NCBI GenBank assembly: GCA_039801505.1
Contig: JBDRUV010000002.1
Span: 186,001 to 250,000, forward strand
Reading direction: 5' to 3'
DNA from: a candidate division WOR-3 bacterium
GTDB taxonomy: Bacteria > Hydrothermota > Tepidihabitantia > Tepidihabitantales > CAIPLT01
DNA: 64,000 bases
Under the pieces are notes generated by a model. That model saw only the letters and a list, made by a program, of their open reading frames with translations, did no database searches and was not told the origin of the DNA. Position 1 is the first letter of the stretch, and every line of letters starts with the position of its first letter. Position numbers and translations under genes: made by a program. Positions 35,716-43,768 of this stretch are shown one piece after another.

Positions 35716-36849
35716 CTATTTCATTAACTCTTTACGGCTAAAATCCCGATTATAAGAAAACTCTTCTAAAGAAATTGAACTTTTACCTTCGGTAATTAAG
35801 TCAGCTAGTAATTTACCTAAAGCCGGACCAAACATAAAACCATGGCCACACATACCAGCCGAGACATAGAATCCGTCTATTGGAGTAGCACCAACAATCG
35901 GATTGCCATCAGGGGTCATTTCATAACTTCCAGCCCATTGGCGGAGAACCTTTAGATGTCTAAGTTTAGGTAGAAGACGGACCATTCGTCTGGGCATTTC
36001 CGTAAGAAAAGTACTTGAGGCGTCAAGATGGTCCCCCGGATCGTTAGGGATAGGAGTGTAACATCCGATAAAATGCCCGGTTTTATAATTTTGAACAAAA
36101 TAACAACCGTCAGGCCGATAATCGACAATCATGGGATCAAAAAGTCTTTCGCAAGCCTCGGTAACTAAACTTTCATGGCGTTCGGGTTCGATAGGTAAAC
36201 TTAATCCTACAAGTTCGCCGATTTTTTTTGCCCAGGGGCCAGCAGCATTAACAATAACTGGTGCAAAGTATTCTTCGTTTTTATCGGTAACTACAGAGGA
36301 GACCTTTTCGCCTGTAAGATTAATTTTTTTAATTTCGGTATAAGTAAAAATTTTCCCTCGGTGTTTTTTTATTCCTTCTAAATAACCATAGGTAACTGCA
36401 AACGGATTTGCTTGCCCGTCATATGGGGAATAAGAACCACCTAAAAGATCTTCGCAATTTAGACCCGGGACAATTCGACTACATTCTTCTGGTGAGATGA
36501 ATTCTACCGGAAGACCGAACTGTTTTTGTAGCTTAATTGCCTCTAGATAAGTTCTCTTTTTTTCTTCAGTATGAGCCAAAAAAAGATAACCCCCTTGATA
36601 CCATTCAACATCTCGGTTCAATTCATCTCTAAGTGTTGAAAAGATTTTAATACTCTCGATCATCACTTGTATCGATAAGGGATGAGCATATTGGGCTCTA
36701 ATGCCGCCGATGCATCTGCCGGTGGAACCATAACACGGAAAGGCTTTCTCAAAAACATAAACCTTTAGCCGTTTTTTTGATAAATAATATCCAGTAGCAG
36801 CACCAATTATCCCTGCCCCAATAATAATCACATCAGCAGTCTTATTCAT
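35716..36849 (-). CDS. FAD-dependent amine/D-amino-acid oxidoreductase (DadA family)
   Basis: This 377-residue flavoprotein has a Rossmann motif ADVIIIGAGIIGAATGYYL, GGIRAQYAHPLS, VNAAGPWAKKIGEL and the C-terminal GFYVSAGMCGHGFMFGPALGKLLADLI. That is the DAO/glycine-oxidase pattern of sarcosine, proline, hydroxyproline and D-amino-acid dehydrogenases; the substrate is unknown. The ATG at 36849 is preferred over an upstream TTG (36864); it overlaps the stop of the preceding 2Fe-2S gene by 8 nt. In known complexes this subunit works with a BFD-like 2Fe-2S protein and a 4Fe-4S protein, both present in this operon. Confidence 0.83.
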   Translation of the reverse strand: MNKTADVIIIGAGIIGAATGYYLSKKRLKVYVFEKAFPCYGSTGRCIGGIRAQYAHPLSIQVMIESIKIFSTLRDELNRDVEWYQGGYLFLAHTEEKKRTYLEAIKLQKQFGLPVEFISPEECSRIVPGLNCEDLLGGSYSPYDGQANPFAVTYGYLEGIKKHRGKIFTYTEIKKINLTGEKVSSVVTDKNEEYFAPVIVNAAGPWAKKIGELVGLSLPIEPERHESLVTEACERLFDPMIVDYRPDGCYFVQNYKTGHFIGCYTPIPNDPGDHLDASSTFLTEMPRRMVRLLPKLRHLKVLRQWAGSYEMTPDGNPIVGATPIDGFYVSAGMCGHGFMFGPALGKLLADLITEGKSSISLEEFSYNRDFSRKELMK

Positions 36850-37135
36850 TCCGGTTCTTGTCAAGACTTTTGTGGTATTGCGCTAAAATTCCTAAAGCGA
36901 TTGGCTTCAACGGCGGTCGCGAAGTTGGAAAGCGTATTTCCGAAAGTGGTTTACGGTTATATTTACTGATTAAACGAGCAATAACTGGAAGACAGCTACG
37001 TCCTTGACAATGCCCCATGCCACATCGCAAAATTCGTTTAATTTCATTTAAACTCGTATACCCTTGCTTTATTACTTTTACAATTTCTTCTTCGGTAACT
37101 TCTTCACAGCGGCAAATGATGATTTCTTTTTTCAT
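36842..37135 (-). CDS. BFD-like [2Fe-2S] protein
   Basis: This 97-residue protein has the cluster ligands CRCEEVTEEEI and RCGMGHCQGRSC, giving a C-x-C plus C-x4-C-x4-C pattern of bacterioferritin-associated-ferredoxin-like domains. In D-amino-acid/hydroxyproline and related dehydrogenases this domain relays electrons from the FAD subunit encoded next to it. The gene starts 7 nt after the sppA stop, so it is probably co-translated with the operon. Confidence 0.83.
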   Translation of the reverse strand: MKKEIIICRCEEVTEEEIVKVIKQGYTSLNEIKRILRCGMGHCQGRSCLPVIARLISKYNRKPLSEIRFPTSRPPLKPIALGILAQYHKSLDKNRNE

Positions 37136-37142
37136 ATTTGTT

Positions 37143-39320
37143 TCATAGGTTAGTTAGCATATTAAAGAGCAACCTGGTAAGGCTATGAATGGAAAATTTT
37201 TCTTTAGGCAAAATTTCGACAATTACCTCGCGTTGGTGTATTAAATCTTTAGCATACTCCAAGGCGGTCCAGAGACTACCGAGGGAGTCGACTAACTTAT
37301 GATCCAGTGCTTCATTGCCAGTCCAAATTCTTCCTTGTCCGACGGAATCTACATAAGCTAATGAAAGATTTCTTGCATTAGCCACCTTACTGATAAATTG
37401 CTCATAAAACGAACTTAACTGTTCTTTTAGAACCATTCGTTCGTCTTCGGTAAATGTGCGCTCTTGGGAAAACATATCAGCATGCACACCGCGTTTTAAT
37501 TGTATTCTTTTAATTCCAATTTTCTCGTATAATCCCTGCGTGACAAACTTCATGCTAAACACACCAATAGAGCCAGTTATTGTTGTCGGCATCGCAAAAA
37601 TTTTATTACCAAGCATTGCAATATAATAACCGCCAGAAGCTGCTACCGATCCCATGGAAACAATTACCGGTTTTTTATTCTTTGTTAAATATAGTTCACG
37701 CCAGATTAAATCTGAGGCAAAGCCATCACCACCCGGCGAATCGATTCTAAGTATAATAGCCTTGACTTCAGGATCGGCGCGTGCTTCCTCGAGAAGTTTC
37801 TTAATGGTTTTTGCCCCACAATTTCTTGTGCCCGTAAGAGGATTAAATCGACTTTCGCCTTCGGTAATCTCGCCTTCAGCATAAATTATTGTGATTTTCG
37901 GTAATGGACGCCACCGGTAGTTATAAGATTCTTGCTGATAGTTGTTTTGGGATATTTTCTTGAATTTACCAAATTCCGCCTTAATAAAACTATCTAATTG
38001 ATCTTCATATAAAACAAGATCAATTAGTTTTTGTTCTTTAGCTTTAGAACTTGTAAAAAGACCACAATCGAGGTCAGCGATAACTTCTTCTTCGGATTTG
38101 TTTCGAGCTCGGGCGAAAGTCTTGACGATCTCTTGATAACAATTGTCCAAGATGGAATTTAATACTTCATAGGTTTCAGGGCTGAGACTATCCTGGGCGT
38201 AAAACTCCGGAGCATTTTTATATTTGCCAATCCGCTCGTAGTCAGCTGTTATCCCTAATTTATCCAAAGCACCTTTCATCAAGGTAGCCTGGGTTGTGAT
38301 ACCTAAAATAGCCACCTCGCCTACCGGGTGGATAATAATTTTATCAGCATTACAAACCAAATAGTAGTTGGTCAGGTTTAAATTCGGGGCATATACAAAA
38401 ATTTTTTTGCCTCGAGCCCTAAAATCATCTAAGGCAAGTTTCAGTTCCTGGGTAGTTGAGAATCCCATTTGGGGATTTTGTAACCGCAAAATAATTCCAG
38501 AAACCTCATTATCGTCTTTAGCTTTGTTTATCAGACTTAAAAGTTCGTAGATTGTAAAACTAACCGGCGCACCGAATAAACTAAAACCGGACTTCTGTTC
38601 ATCAATTCGACCATGTAGGGTTATTTCTAAGAGATGATTTTTACTTCGTAAAAGTTTATGACGAATTTCTTTATGAAAACTTAAATAGCCGATAGCTTTA
38701 TCAGCGAGGTTTTGGTTCTTTTTGTAAAATAACCCCAAGCCGTATTGAGCCTGGCTGATACCAATTTGGAGGGCAACTGTGCGATCTGGGGAATAATAAC
38801 CTTTTAGTTGTAATCCAGCAATGGGTTCGGTTTCTAAGCCCAACATGAGTTTTTTCTTATGATAACTGTAATCAGCCGTTACAGTCCAACGCTCATTTAT
38901 TGGCCGAATCCCAATTCCCACAAGATAATTAGCGGGTCTTCGGTGCGCAATGCTTTCAATTACAAGACCAATTGACAAATAGCGATTGGGTCGAGCCAAT
39001 ATTCCGATATCCCCAAAGTGTCTTCCGACTACTTTGTAATAACTTGCACCCAAAGAAAACGATTTTGAAAGACTTCCGCCCAGGCTAAATTTTACCCCTC
39101 TAAGTTCACTTACAGCTAAGCCGAAGTTTTTTACCTGTAGGGCTACTGAGTGGTTCTGATTGAAGTTTTGCCCAGAGAAATTATACAAATAATAAAGATT
39201 AAAATTTCGTGCAGTACTGAGTCCGGCTGGGTTTATGAAATTTGCCAAAGCGTCATCTGTTGAGCTTACTGGTAGGAAAAGATTTATGGCGATTAAAAAT
39301 CCTAAAATTATTTGGGTCAT
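37143..39320 (-). CDS. sppA: Beta-barrel / SppA signal-peptide-peptidase fusion
   Basis: This 725-residue protein has a signal peptide (LGFLIAINLFLPVSS). Residues ~22-215 look like a PorV-type barrel (DALANFINPAGLSTARNF, SFSLGASYYKVVGRHFGDIGIL). Then follows a full two-domain SppA of the 67K type: general-base Lys in ERIGKYKNAPEF (about 364), IDSPGGDGFASD, and the Ser nucleophile in GSVAASGGYYIAM (about 555). Classical SppA is a membrane-anchored periplasmic serine protease cleaving leftover signal peptides. Here the anchor seems replaced by a barrel, which would place the protease at the outer membrane. It overlaps the upstream Fe-S gene by 4 nt. Confidence 0.8.
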   Translation of the reverse strand: MTQIILGFLIAINLFLPVSSTDDALANFINPAGLSTARNFNLYYLYNFSGQNFNQNHSVALQVKNFGLAVSELRGVKFSLGGSLSKSFSLGASYYKVVGRHFGDIGILARPNRYLSIGLVIESIAHRRPANYLVGIGIRPINERWTVTADYSYHKKKLMLGLETEPIAGLQLKGYYSPDRTVALQIGISQAQYGLGLFYKKNQNLADKAIGYLSFHKEIRHKLLRSKNHLLEITLHGRIDEQKSGFSLFGAPVSFTIYELLSLINKAKDDNEVSGIILRLQNPQMGFSTTQELKLALDDFRARGKKIFVYAPNLNLTNYYLVCNADKIIIHPVGEVAILGITTQATLMKGALDKLGITADYERIGKYKNAPEFYAQDSLSPETYEVLNSILDNCYQEIVKTFARARNKSEEEVIADLDCGLFTSSKAKEQKLIDLVLYEDQLDSFIKAEFGKFKKISQNNYQQESYNYRWRPLPKITIIYAEGEITEGESRFNPLTGTRNCGAKTIKKLLEEARADPEVKAIILRIDSPGGDGFASDLIWRELYLTKNKKPVIVSMGSVAASGGYYIAMLGNKIFAMPTTITGSIGVFSMKFVTQGLYEKIGIKRIQLKRGVHADMFSQERTFTEDERMVLKEQLSSFYEQFISKVANARNLSLAYVDSVGQGRIWTGNEALDHKLVDSLGSLWTALEYAKDLIHQREVIVEILPKEKFSIHSLTRLLFNMLTNL

Positions 39321-39820
39321 TTTCTTGATTTTAATTTAATAAATCGTACTTTATTGTAATATTTTTTGGGCACAGCAATAGTGATTACTGCGCATCGGTC
39401 ATTAGCTTTGCTGTCGAGGACTTTTTCGACGCGGGCGCGGCATACTGGTTGTCCATAACGGTCGGTCGCGGTAACAATCTCGCCAACTTTAGGCCGGGGC
39501 AGAAATTCATAAGGAAATGATACTGTGGCTTCTTTTTCGTTGTAATTCTTGTTGACCACAAAAATTGCCAGTCCCGGACACCGGGCTATACAACTGCCAC
39601 AGCCGTTACATAACTCAAAGTCAATTTGTGGAAGATTAGTAATTATTCCGGGAATCTTGATCGCCTTACGGGGACAGGCATACATACAGGGATTGCAGGG
39701 GATATTTTCGATGCACTCAATTATCGCCACCGGTCCTTTTTCTAAACGTTCTTTTGAAGGAAGTAAGCCGGCTTTTTTTAGGTCCGCCTCGGTTAATACG
39801 CCGGTTTTTTTATAGCGCAT
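39317..39820 (-). CDS. Dicluster 4Fe-4S ferredoxin-like protein of amine-dehydrogenase type
   Basis: In this 167-residue protein, after the lead TGVLTEADLKKAGLLPSKERLEKGPVAIIECIE come IPCNPCMYACPRKAI and FELCNGCGSCIARCPGLAI, two 4Fe-4S motifs. A C-terminal domain of about 75 residues (RPKVGEIVTATDRYGQPV) follows. Proteins with this opening accompany FAD/2Fe-2S D-amino-acid, hydroxyproline or sarcosine-type dehydrogenases in clostridia, which fits the downstream genes. It heads the four-gene minus-strand operon from a leaderless promoter. The usual large NAD/FAD alpha subunit is absent. Confidence 0.82.
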   Translation of the reverse strand: MRYKKTGVLTEADLKKAGLLPSKERLEKGPVAIIECIENIPCNPCMYACPRKAIKIPGIITNLPQIDFELCNGCGSCIARCPGLAIFVVNKNYNEKEATVSFPYEFLPRPKVGEIVTATDRYGQPVCRARVEKVLDSKANDRCAVITIAVPKKYYNKVRFIKLKSRK

Positions 39821-39828
39821 ATCTGTTT

Positions 39829-39856
39829 ATATTAATGAAAATATTACAAATGTCAA
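39829..39856 (-). promoter_or_regulatory. Promoter of the Fe-S/sppA operon
   Basis: Minus-strand TTGACA (39856-39851), 16-nt spacer, TAATAT (39834-39829), then 8 nt to the ATG: leaderless geometry. Confidence 0.7.
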
Positions 39857-39997
39857 CGCCTAACTAACACGATTTTGAGCTGAATATTATCTGTTGCGAG
39901 TTCTTTTAAAACATTATTTATAACTAATGTTTGCTTTGTAGTTATTTTTTACCTAATGTCATATAGTTCAGGTGCTTAGGTAATATGATATGTTAAT

Positions 39998-40021
39998 GAC
40001 CCCACCGTCTACCCCACGGTA
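39998..40021 (-). repeat. Intergenic tandem-dodecamer repeat, copy D
   Basis: On the minus strand: TACCGTGGGGTA then GACGGTGGGGTC, followed by ATTA and, further on, CTATATGA and AGGTAA as in copy C. It is 141 nt upstream of the -35 box of the minus-strand Fe-S operon and in its orientation. It lies in the 373-nt divergent spacer with nfo; nothing else was recognised there. Confidence 0.6.
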
Positions 40022-40159
40022 TGGCTCTAGGTTTGTCTTAATAGCCAACAACTGATTTATTTTGCCGTTAGTAACACTAGATGGTTTACCACAATAGCTA
40101 CGTAACTCTTTGATAACGATGTGATACAAGTACAAATGGCGAACGGTGTAATATTTTTA

Positions 40160-40187
40160 TTGACGGCTAGGTTTTTTATTGTATACT
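40160..40187 (+). promoter_or_regulatory. Promoter of endonuclease IV gene
   Basis: TTGACG (40160-40165), 16-nt spacer, TATACT (40182-40187), 6 nt to the ATG at 40194. An upstream in-frame start at 40179 lies inside the promoter and is excluded. Confidence 0.75.
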
Positions 40188-40193
40188 TACTTT

Positions 40194-41039
40194 ATGCGGT
40201 TTGGATTTCATATCTCAATCAGTGGGGGATTTCGAAAAGTCGTCGAGCGTGCCGTAGCTAAAAATTGTGAGACAATTCAACTATTTTCTCGTAATCCTCG
40301 GGGTTGGGAATTTGGCGATTTAGATTTAGAGGATGTGAAGGAATTTCGAGATAAAATAAAGACTTCTGGAATCAGCCCGGTAGTGGTTCATATGCCCTAT
40401 CTGCCGAATTTAGCGACAACGGCTCGGCTGGAGTTCGATAAGTCGCTTAAATCATTAATCGCAGAACTGGACCGGGCTCAGAAGCTTGGAGCTCAGTATT
40501 TAGTCATGCATATTGGCAAACGGCTCACCGCCAGTAAAGAAGAGGCCTTAAACCAAGTTGTCAAGGGAATAAATACCGCGTTTCAGAAAGTAAAAAACGA
40601 GGTGATTTTGCTTTTAGAAAACACCGCGGGGATGGGTTCTGAAGTTGGCTATAATTTTTCTCAGATTAAAATGATCTTTGATCAGGTTCGAGAACCGGAC
40701 CGGCTAGGTGTGGTGTTAGATACCGCCCATATTTTTGAGGCTGGTTATCCAATACATACAAAAGACGGGTTAGATAAAACCCTAAAAGAGTTTGATCGTC
40801 TTATTGGGCTTAAAAAACTTTATCTATTACACCTAAATGACTCTAAAACCGATTTAGGCTCACGAATTGACCGGCACTGGCATATTGGAGAAGGTAAAAT
40901 TGGCCGCGATGGTTTTCGCATCATTATCAATCATCCGCTTCTACGCCACCTACCGGGTATCATGGAAACACCGCGCAAAACCGACAATGATGATATAAAA
41001 AATATGAAGGTGATTAGAAGTTTAGTCAGCAAATCGTAA
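40194..41039 (+). CDS. nfo: Endonuclease IV (AP endonuclease)
   Basis: This 281-residue TIM-barrel enzyme nicks DNA 5' to abasic sites during base-excision repair. Metal-ligand motifs appear in the family order: FGFHISISGG, VVHMPYLPN, MHIGKR, LLENTAGMGSEVG, LDTAHIFEAGY, HLNDSK, DRHWHIGEGKIG and IMETPR. The length is normal with the ATG at 40194; this start gives MRFGFHIS, the typical beginning. It is monocistronic, with an 8-bp hairpin after the stop. Confidence 0.94.
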   Translation: MRFGFHISISGGFRKVVERAVAKNCETIQLFSRNPRGWEFGDLDLEDVKEFRDKIKTSGISPVVVHMPYLPNLATTARLEFDKSLKSLIAELDRAQKLGAQYLVMHIGKRLTASKEEALNQVVKGINTAFQKVKNEVILLLENTAGMGSEVGYNFSQIKMIFDQVREPDRLGVVLDTAHIFEAGYPIHTKDGLDKTLKEFDRLIGLKKLYLLHLNDSKTDLGSRIDRHWHIGEGKIGRDGFRIIINHPLLRHLPGIMETPRKTDNDDIKNMKVIRSLVSKS

Positions 41040-41043
41040 TAAT

Positions 41044-41066
41044 ATCTTTAGCTTATCCCTAAAGAT
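41044..41066 (+). terminator. Hairpin after nfo
   Basis: ATCTTTAG (41044-41051) pairs perfectly with CTAAAGAT (41059-41066). No U-run follows, so terminator function is uncertain. Confidence 0.4.
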
Positions 41067-41093
41067 TCTTAAGAGTATTATAAAATAAAATGA

Positions 41094-41125
41094 TTGACGA
41101 ACCCCTAAAATTTCTTTAATATAAT
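41094..41125 (+). promoter_or_regulatory. Promoter of hutH
   Basis: TTGACG (41094-41099) with TAATAT (41117-41122) at 17 nt spacing; an overlapping TATAAT (41120-41125) is 3 nt further on. The ATG at 41134 is 8-11 nt beyond, so the leader is very short. Confidence 0.65.
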
Positions 41126-41133
41126 AAGCTAAT

Positions 41134-42636
41134 ATGATTGAGATTCCCAAAATACCACTAACTGCCCAAGATGTGCTAAAAGTTGCTCGAAAAGAAGAGC
41201 AAGTTAGACTCTCCGTTCAAGCTCGGCATCAACTACAGGAGGCCCGTGCTATTATCGATACGATTCCTTACTCGGGCGCGGCAGTTTATGGGGTAAATAC
41301 CGGATTTGGGGCCTTAGCAAATGTTACACTTTCACCGGATCGATTGACTAGGCTTCAATATAAACTGATCGATTCGCATGCGGTCGGCTGGGGCGCGAAG
41401 TTAGAGCCGGAGATCGTGCGCAGTGCGATGTTTTTACGCGCAAATATGCTGGCTAAGGGGTATTCTGGGGTTCGGCCCGCAGTTGTTGAGATGCTAATAA
41501 AAATGTTAAATTACGATATCGTTCCGGTAGTCCCAGAAACCGGTTCGGTCGGTGCCTCAGGAGATTTAGCGCCTCTGGCGTTTATTGTTCAGGCGATGCT
41601 CGGTCGAGGAGAAGTTTACTTTAAGAACAACCGAATGTCTGCAGCTCGGGCGCTTAAGAAGGCAGGGCTTAAGCCCTTAGGGCTTGAAATTAAAGAAGGC
41701 TTATCTCTAATTAACGGTACTGAGATGATGGCTGGGGCTGGTGCCGTTATAGTAGAAAAAAGTAAATATTTAGTAAAATTATTAGATCTGGCTTCAGCTT
41801 TTAGTGTGGTTGCTCTTCAGGGCCAAACCCAACCATTTCGATTAGAACTAATGAAATTAAAACCTCATTTGGGGCAGATGGTTTCAGCGAAAAATTTAAG
41901 AAAACTACTCCAGGGTTATACTTTGTCTCAAAACAGAGTTCAAGATGCTTATTCGTTACGATGCATACCCCAGATCAACGGTGCCATTCGCGAAGGTATA
42001 AATTTTGCCCAGCGGATTGTAAATACCGAACTTAACTCGGTGACCGATAATCCGGTGCTTATTACACATAATAATAAAACAGAATTAATTTCTGGGGGTA
42101 ATTTTCATGGCCAGGCCATTGCTTTAGCCTTAGATACTTTAGCCATTAGTCTAACCAGTTTGGGAGTAAGTACGGAACGACGGATATTCCGAATGCTTGA
42201 TGATAAATTATCTGGACTTTCAGCTTTTTTAATCCAAGAGGCTGGCGAGAACTCTGGACTTATGATGCTTCAGGTTTTGGCCACGGCATTAATATCTGAA
42301 AACAAGGTTCTAAGTAATCCAGCATCGATTCATTCGTTACCAACTTCCGCATCCCAAGAAGATTTAGTAAGTATGGGCATGACAGCGGCTAACAAACTTA
42401 AGAAAATTTTGGAAAACTCATACGTGATTTTAAGTATCGAACTACTCTGTGCTCGACAAGCTATTGAACTTGGTGGCTTTAAGGTGCCAGATGGGCTCAA
42501 AATATTCTATGAAATATTCCAGAAAGAGATTCCTTTTATTACCGAAGACCGTCCATTTCAGTCCGATCTTGAGAAAGTTTTATCGATTATTAACAGCAAG
42601 AAGTTTGTCGGGTTAGTCGAAAATGAGATTTTCTGA
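41134..42636 (+). CDS. hutH: Histidine ammonia-lyase
   Basis: This 500-residue enzyme deaminates histidine to urocanate. The Ala-Ser-Gly that forms the MIO cofactor is in GSVGASGDLAPLA. Also visible are YGVNTGFGALANV, GLSLINGTEMMAGAG, QDAYSLRCIPQINGAIRE, NSVTDNPVL and SGGNFHGQAIALALD. These favour HutH over Phe/Tyr ammonia-lyases, although the split is not absolute. No other hut genes are nearby. Its last 14 nt overlap the V-ATPase subunit C gene, an unexpected operon partner. Confidence 0.88.
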   Translation: MIEIPKIPLTAQDVLKVARKEEQVRLSVQARHQLQEARAIIDTIPYSGAAVYGVNTGFGALANVTLSPDRLTRLQYKLIDSHAVGWGAKLEPEIVRSAMFLRANMLAKGYSGVRPAVVEMLIKMLNYDIVPVVPETGSVGASGDLAPLAFIVQAMLGRGEVYFKNNRMSAARALKKAGLKPLGLEIKEGLSLINGTEMMAGAGAVIVEKSKYLVKLLDLASAFSVVALQGQTQPFRLELMKLKPHLGQMVSAKNLRKLLQGYTLSQNRVQDAYSLRCIPQINGAIREGINFAQRIVNTELNSVTDNPVLITHNNKTELISGGNFHGQAIALALDTLAISLTSLGVSTERRIFRMLDDKLSGLSAFLIQEAGENSGLMMLQVLATALISENKVLSNPASIHSLPTSASQEDLVSMGMTAANKLKKILENSYVILSIELLCARQAIELGGFKVPDGLKIFYEIFQKEIPFITEDRPFQSDLEKVLSIINSKKFVGLVENEIF

Positions 42637-43426
42637 GGATCCTAACTATGGATTTGCGGTTGGTCGAGTCCGAGCCCGGGAAGTGTTTCTCTTGCGTCGC
42701 CCTGATTATGACCGATTAGTTAGCTTAGAAAACGAGGCCGAGCTTCTTAAAGAACTTCGAGGACGAATGCCGCTAGAATTTAGCGAAGAGCCGATCGTTA
42801 GTTTAGAAAATCTTTTAGAAGTGATACATACCGAAAACCGAGTTTTCTTTCAAAAATATTCACAAAATCCCGATTTATACGCCCTCATAACCGAACGAGC
42901 GGTTTTAGCTAAACCGATATTGTTTGAGTATTTAAGACGCCTGAATAACGATTTTTTAAACTATTATTTTAAAACCGCAATTGATTTGGAAAATATTCGC
43001 AATGCCCTACGCATAAAATATTTAATAGAAAAGACCGAAGATAACACGACTTCGATATTTAAAAACATAAACCGCATATGGCTAAAAGGTGGTGAATTTA
43101 CGTCTGAAGACGCTGTAAAATATTTTGTAGAACCTTGGTCGACAATAATTGAGTGGGTGGCTAAGACCAAATATGCCCTATGTTTAACTGAGGGCATTGA
43201 ATACCTTATCAGCCAAAACTCATTTTTGCGGTTAGAACGTAAAATCGAGGAAGAAAAGCAGAAAATTTTATTACTAACCAGGTATTTAGTCTTTGGATAC
43301 GAACCCCTAATTGCCTACTACCTGTTTAGAGAAAATGAGATTCGAAATCTCCGACGCATTGCGCTCGGTATTAAAGCCAAGATACCTCGAGAATGGTTAA
43401 AGGAAAATATCGTATGCGTGTTATAA
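42623..43426 (+). CDS. atpC: V/A-type ATPase subunit C
   Basis: This 267-residue protein is recognised by its opening NYGFAVGRVRARE, the central DLENIRNALRIKYL and the C-terminal GYEPLIAYYLFRENEIRNLRRIALGIKAKIPREWLKENI, which are characteristic of the C/d subunit linking rotor and membrane ring. It is somewhat shorter than typical bacterial or archaeal C subunits (about 320-350). It overlaps hutH by 14 nt and precedes F, A and B. Subunits E, I and K, which usually precede C, are not present in this window. Confidence 0.82.
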   Translation: MRFSEDPNYGFAVGRVRAREVFLLRRPDYDRLVSLENEAELLKELRGRMPLEFSEEPIVSLENLLEVIHTENRVFFQKYSQNPDLYALITERAVLAKPILFEYLRRLNNDFLNYYFKTAIDLENIRNALRIKYLIEKTEDNTTSIFKNINRIWLKGGEFTSEDAVKYFVEPWSTIIEWVAKTKYALCLTEGIEYLISQNSFLRLERKIEEEKQKILLLTRYLVFGYEPLIAYYLFRENEIRNLRRIALGIKAKIPREWLKENIVCVL

Positions 43427-43432
43427 TAATAA

Positions 43433-43461
43433 TTTACAAGTATAAATTTTTTTGGCATAAT
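43433..43461 (+). promoter_or_regulatory. Internal promoter of the V-ATPase F-A-B genes
   Basis: TTTACA (43433-43438), 17-nt spacer, CATAAT (43456-43461), then 5 nt to the ATG of the F subunit gene: leaderless geometry. It lets F-A-B be expressed apart from hutH-C. Confidence 0.6.
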
Positions 43462-43466
43462 ATAAA

Positions 43467-43763
43467 ATGATTGCGATATTAGGGCCAAAAGAAAAGGTGA
43501 CGAATTTTAAGCTTATTGGTATTGATCCTTTCCCTTGCGAACCGGATGAAGCGCCTAGGGTATTGGAAAAAATTTTAAACAATTACCAAATAATTCTATA
43601 TACCCAAGAAATTCATTCGGCGTTAAAACCTATCATCGAACGCGTCCAAAAACGAGCATTGCCGTGTATTGCCTTACTGCCTACTTTGGACGAAAAAATA
43701 ACCGAAGCACGAATTAAAAACTTAATTAAAAAAGCAACTGGCACTGATTTGTTAGCTAAGTAA
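43467..43763 (+). CDS. atpF: V/A-type ATPase subunit F
   Basis: This 98-residue protein begins MIAILGPKEKVTNFKLIGID, followed by IILYTQEIHSALKP and PCIALLPTLDEKITEARIKNLIKKATGTDLL, the small Rossmann-like F subunit that sits in the central stalk. Length is normal. The A subunit gene follows after 5 nt. Confidence 0.88.
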   Translation: MIAILGPKEKVTNFKLIGIDPFPCEPDEAPRVLEKILNNYQIILYTQEIHSALKPIIERVQKRALPCIALLPTLDEKITEARIKNLIKKATGTDLLAK

Positions 43764-43768
43764 ATTTT

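Noticed and set aside
40179-40193. Upstream in-frame start for endonuclease IV
   Set aside because: It lies within the -35/-10 promoter interval, and the conserved protein begins at 40194.
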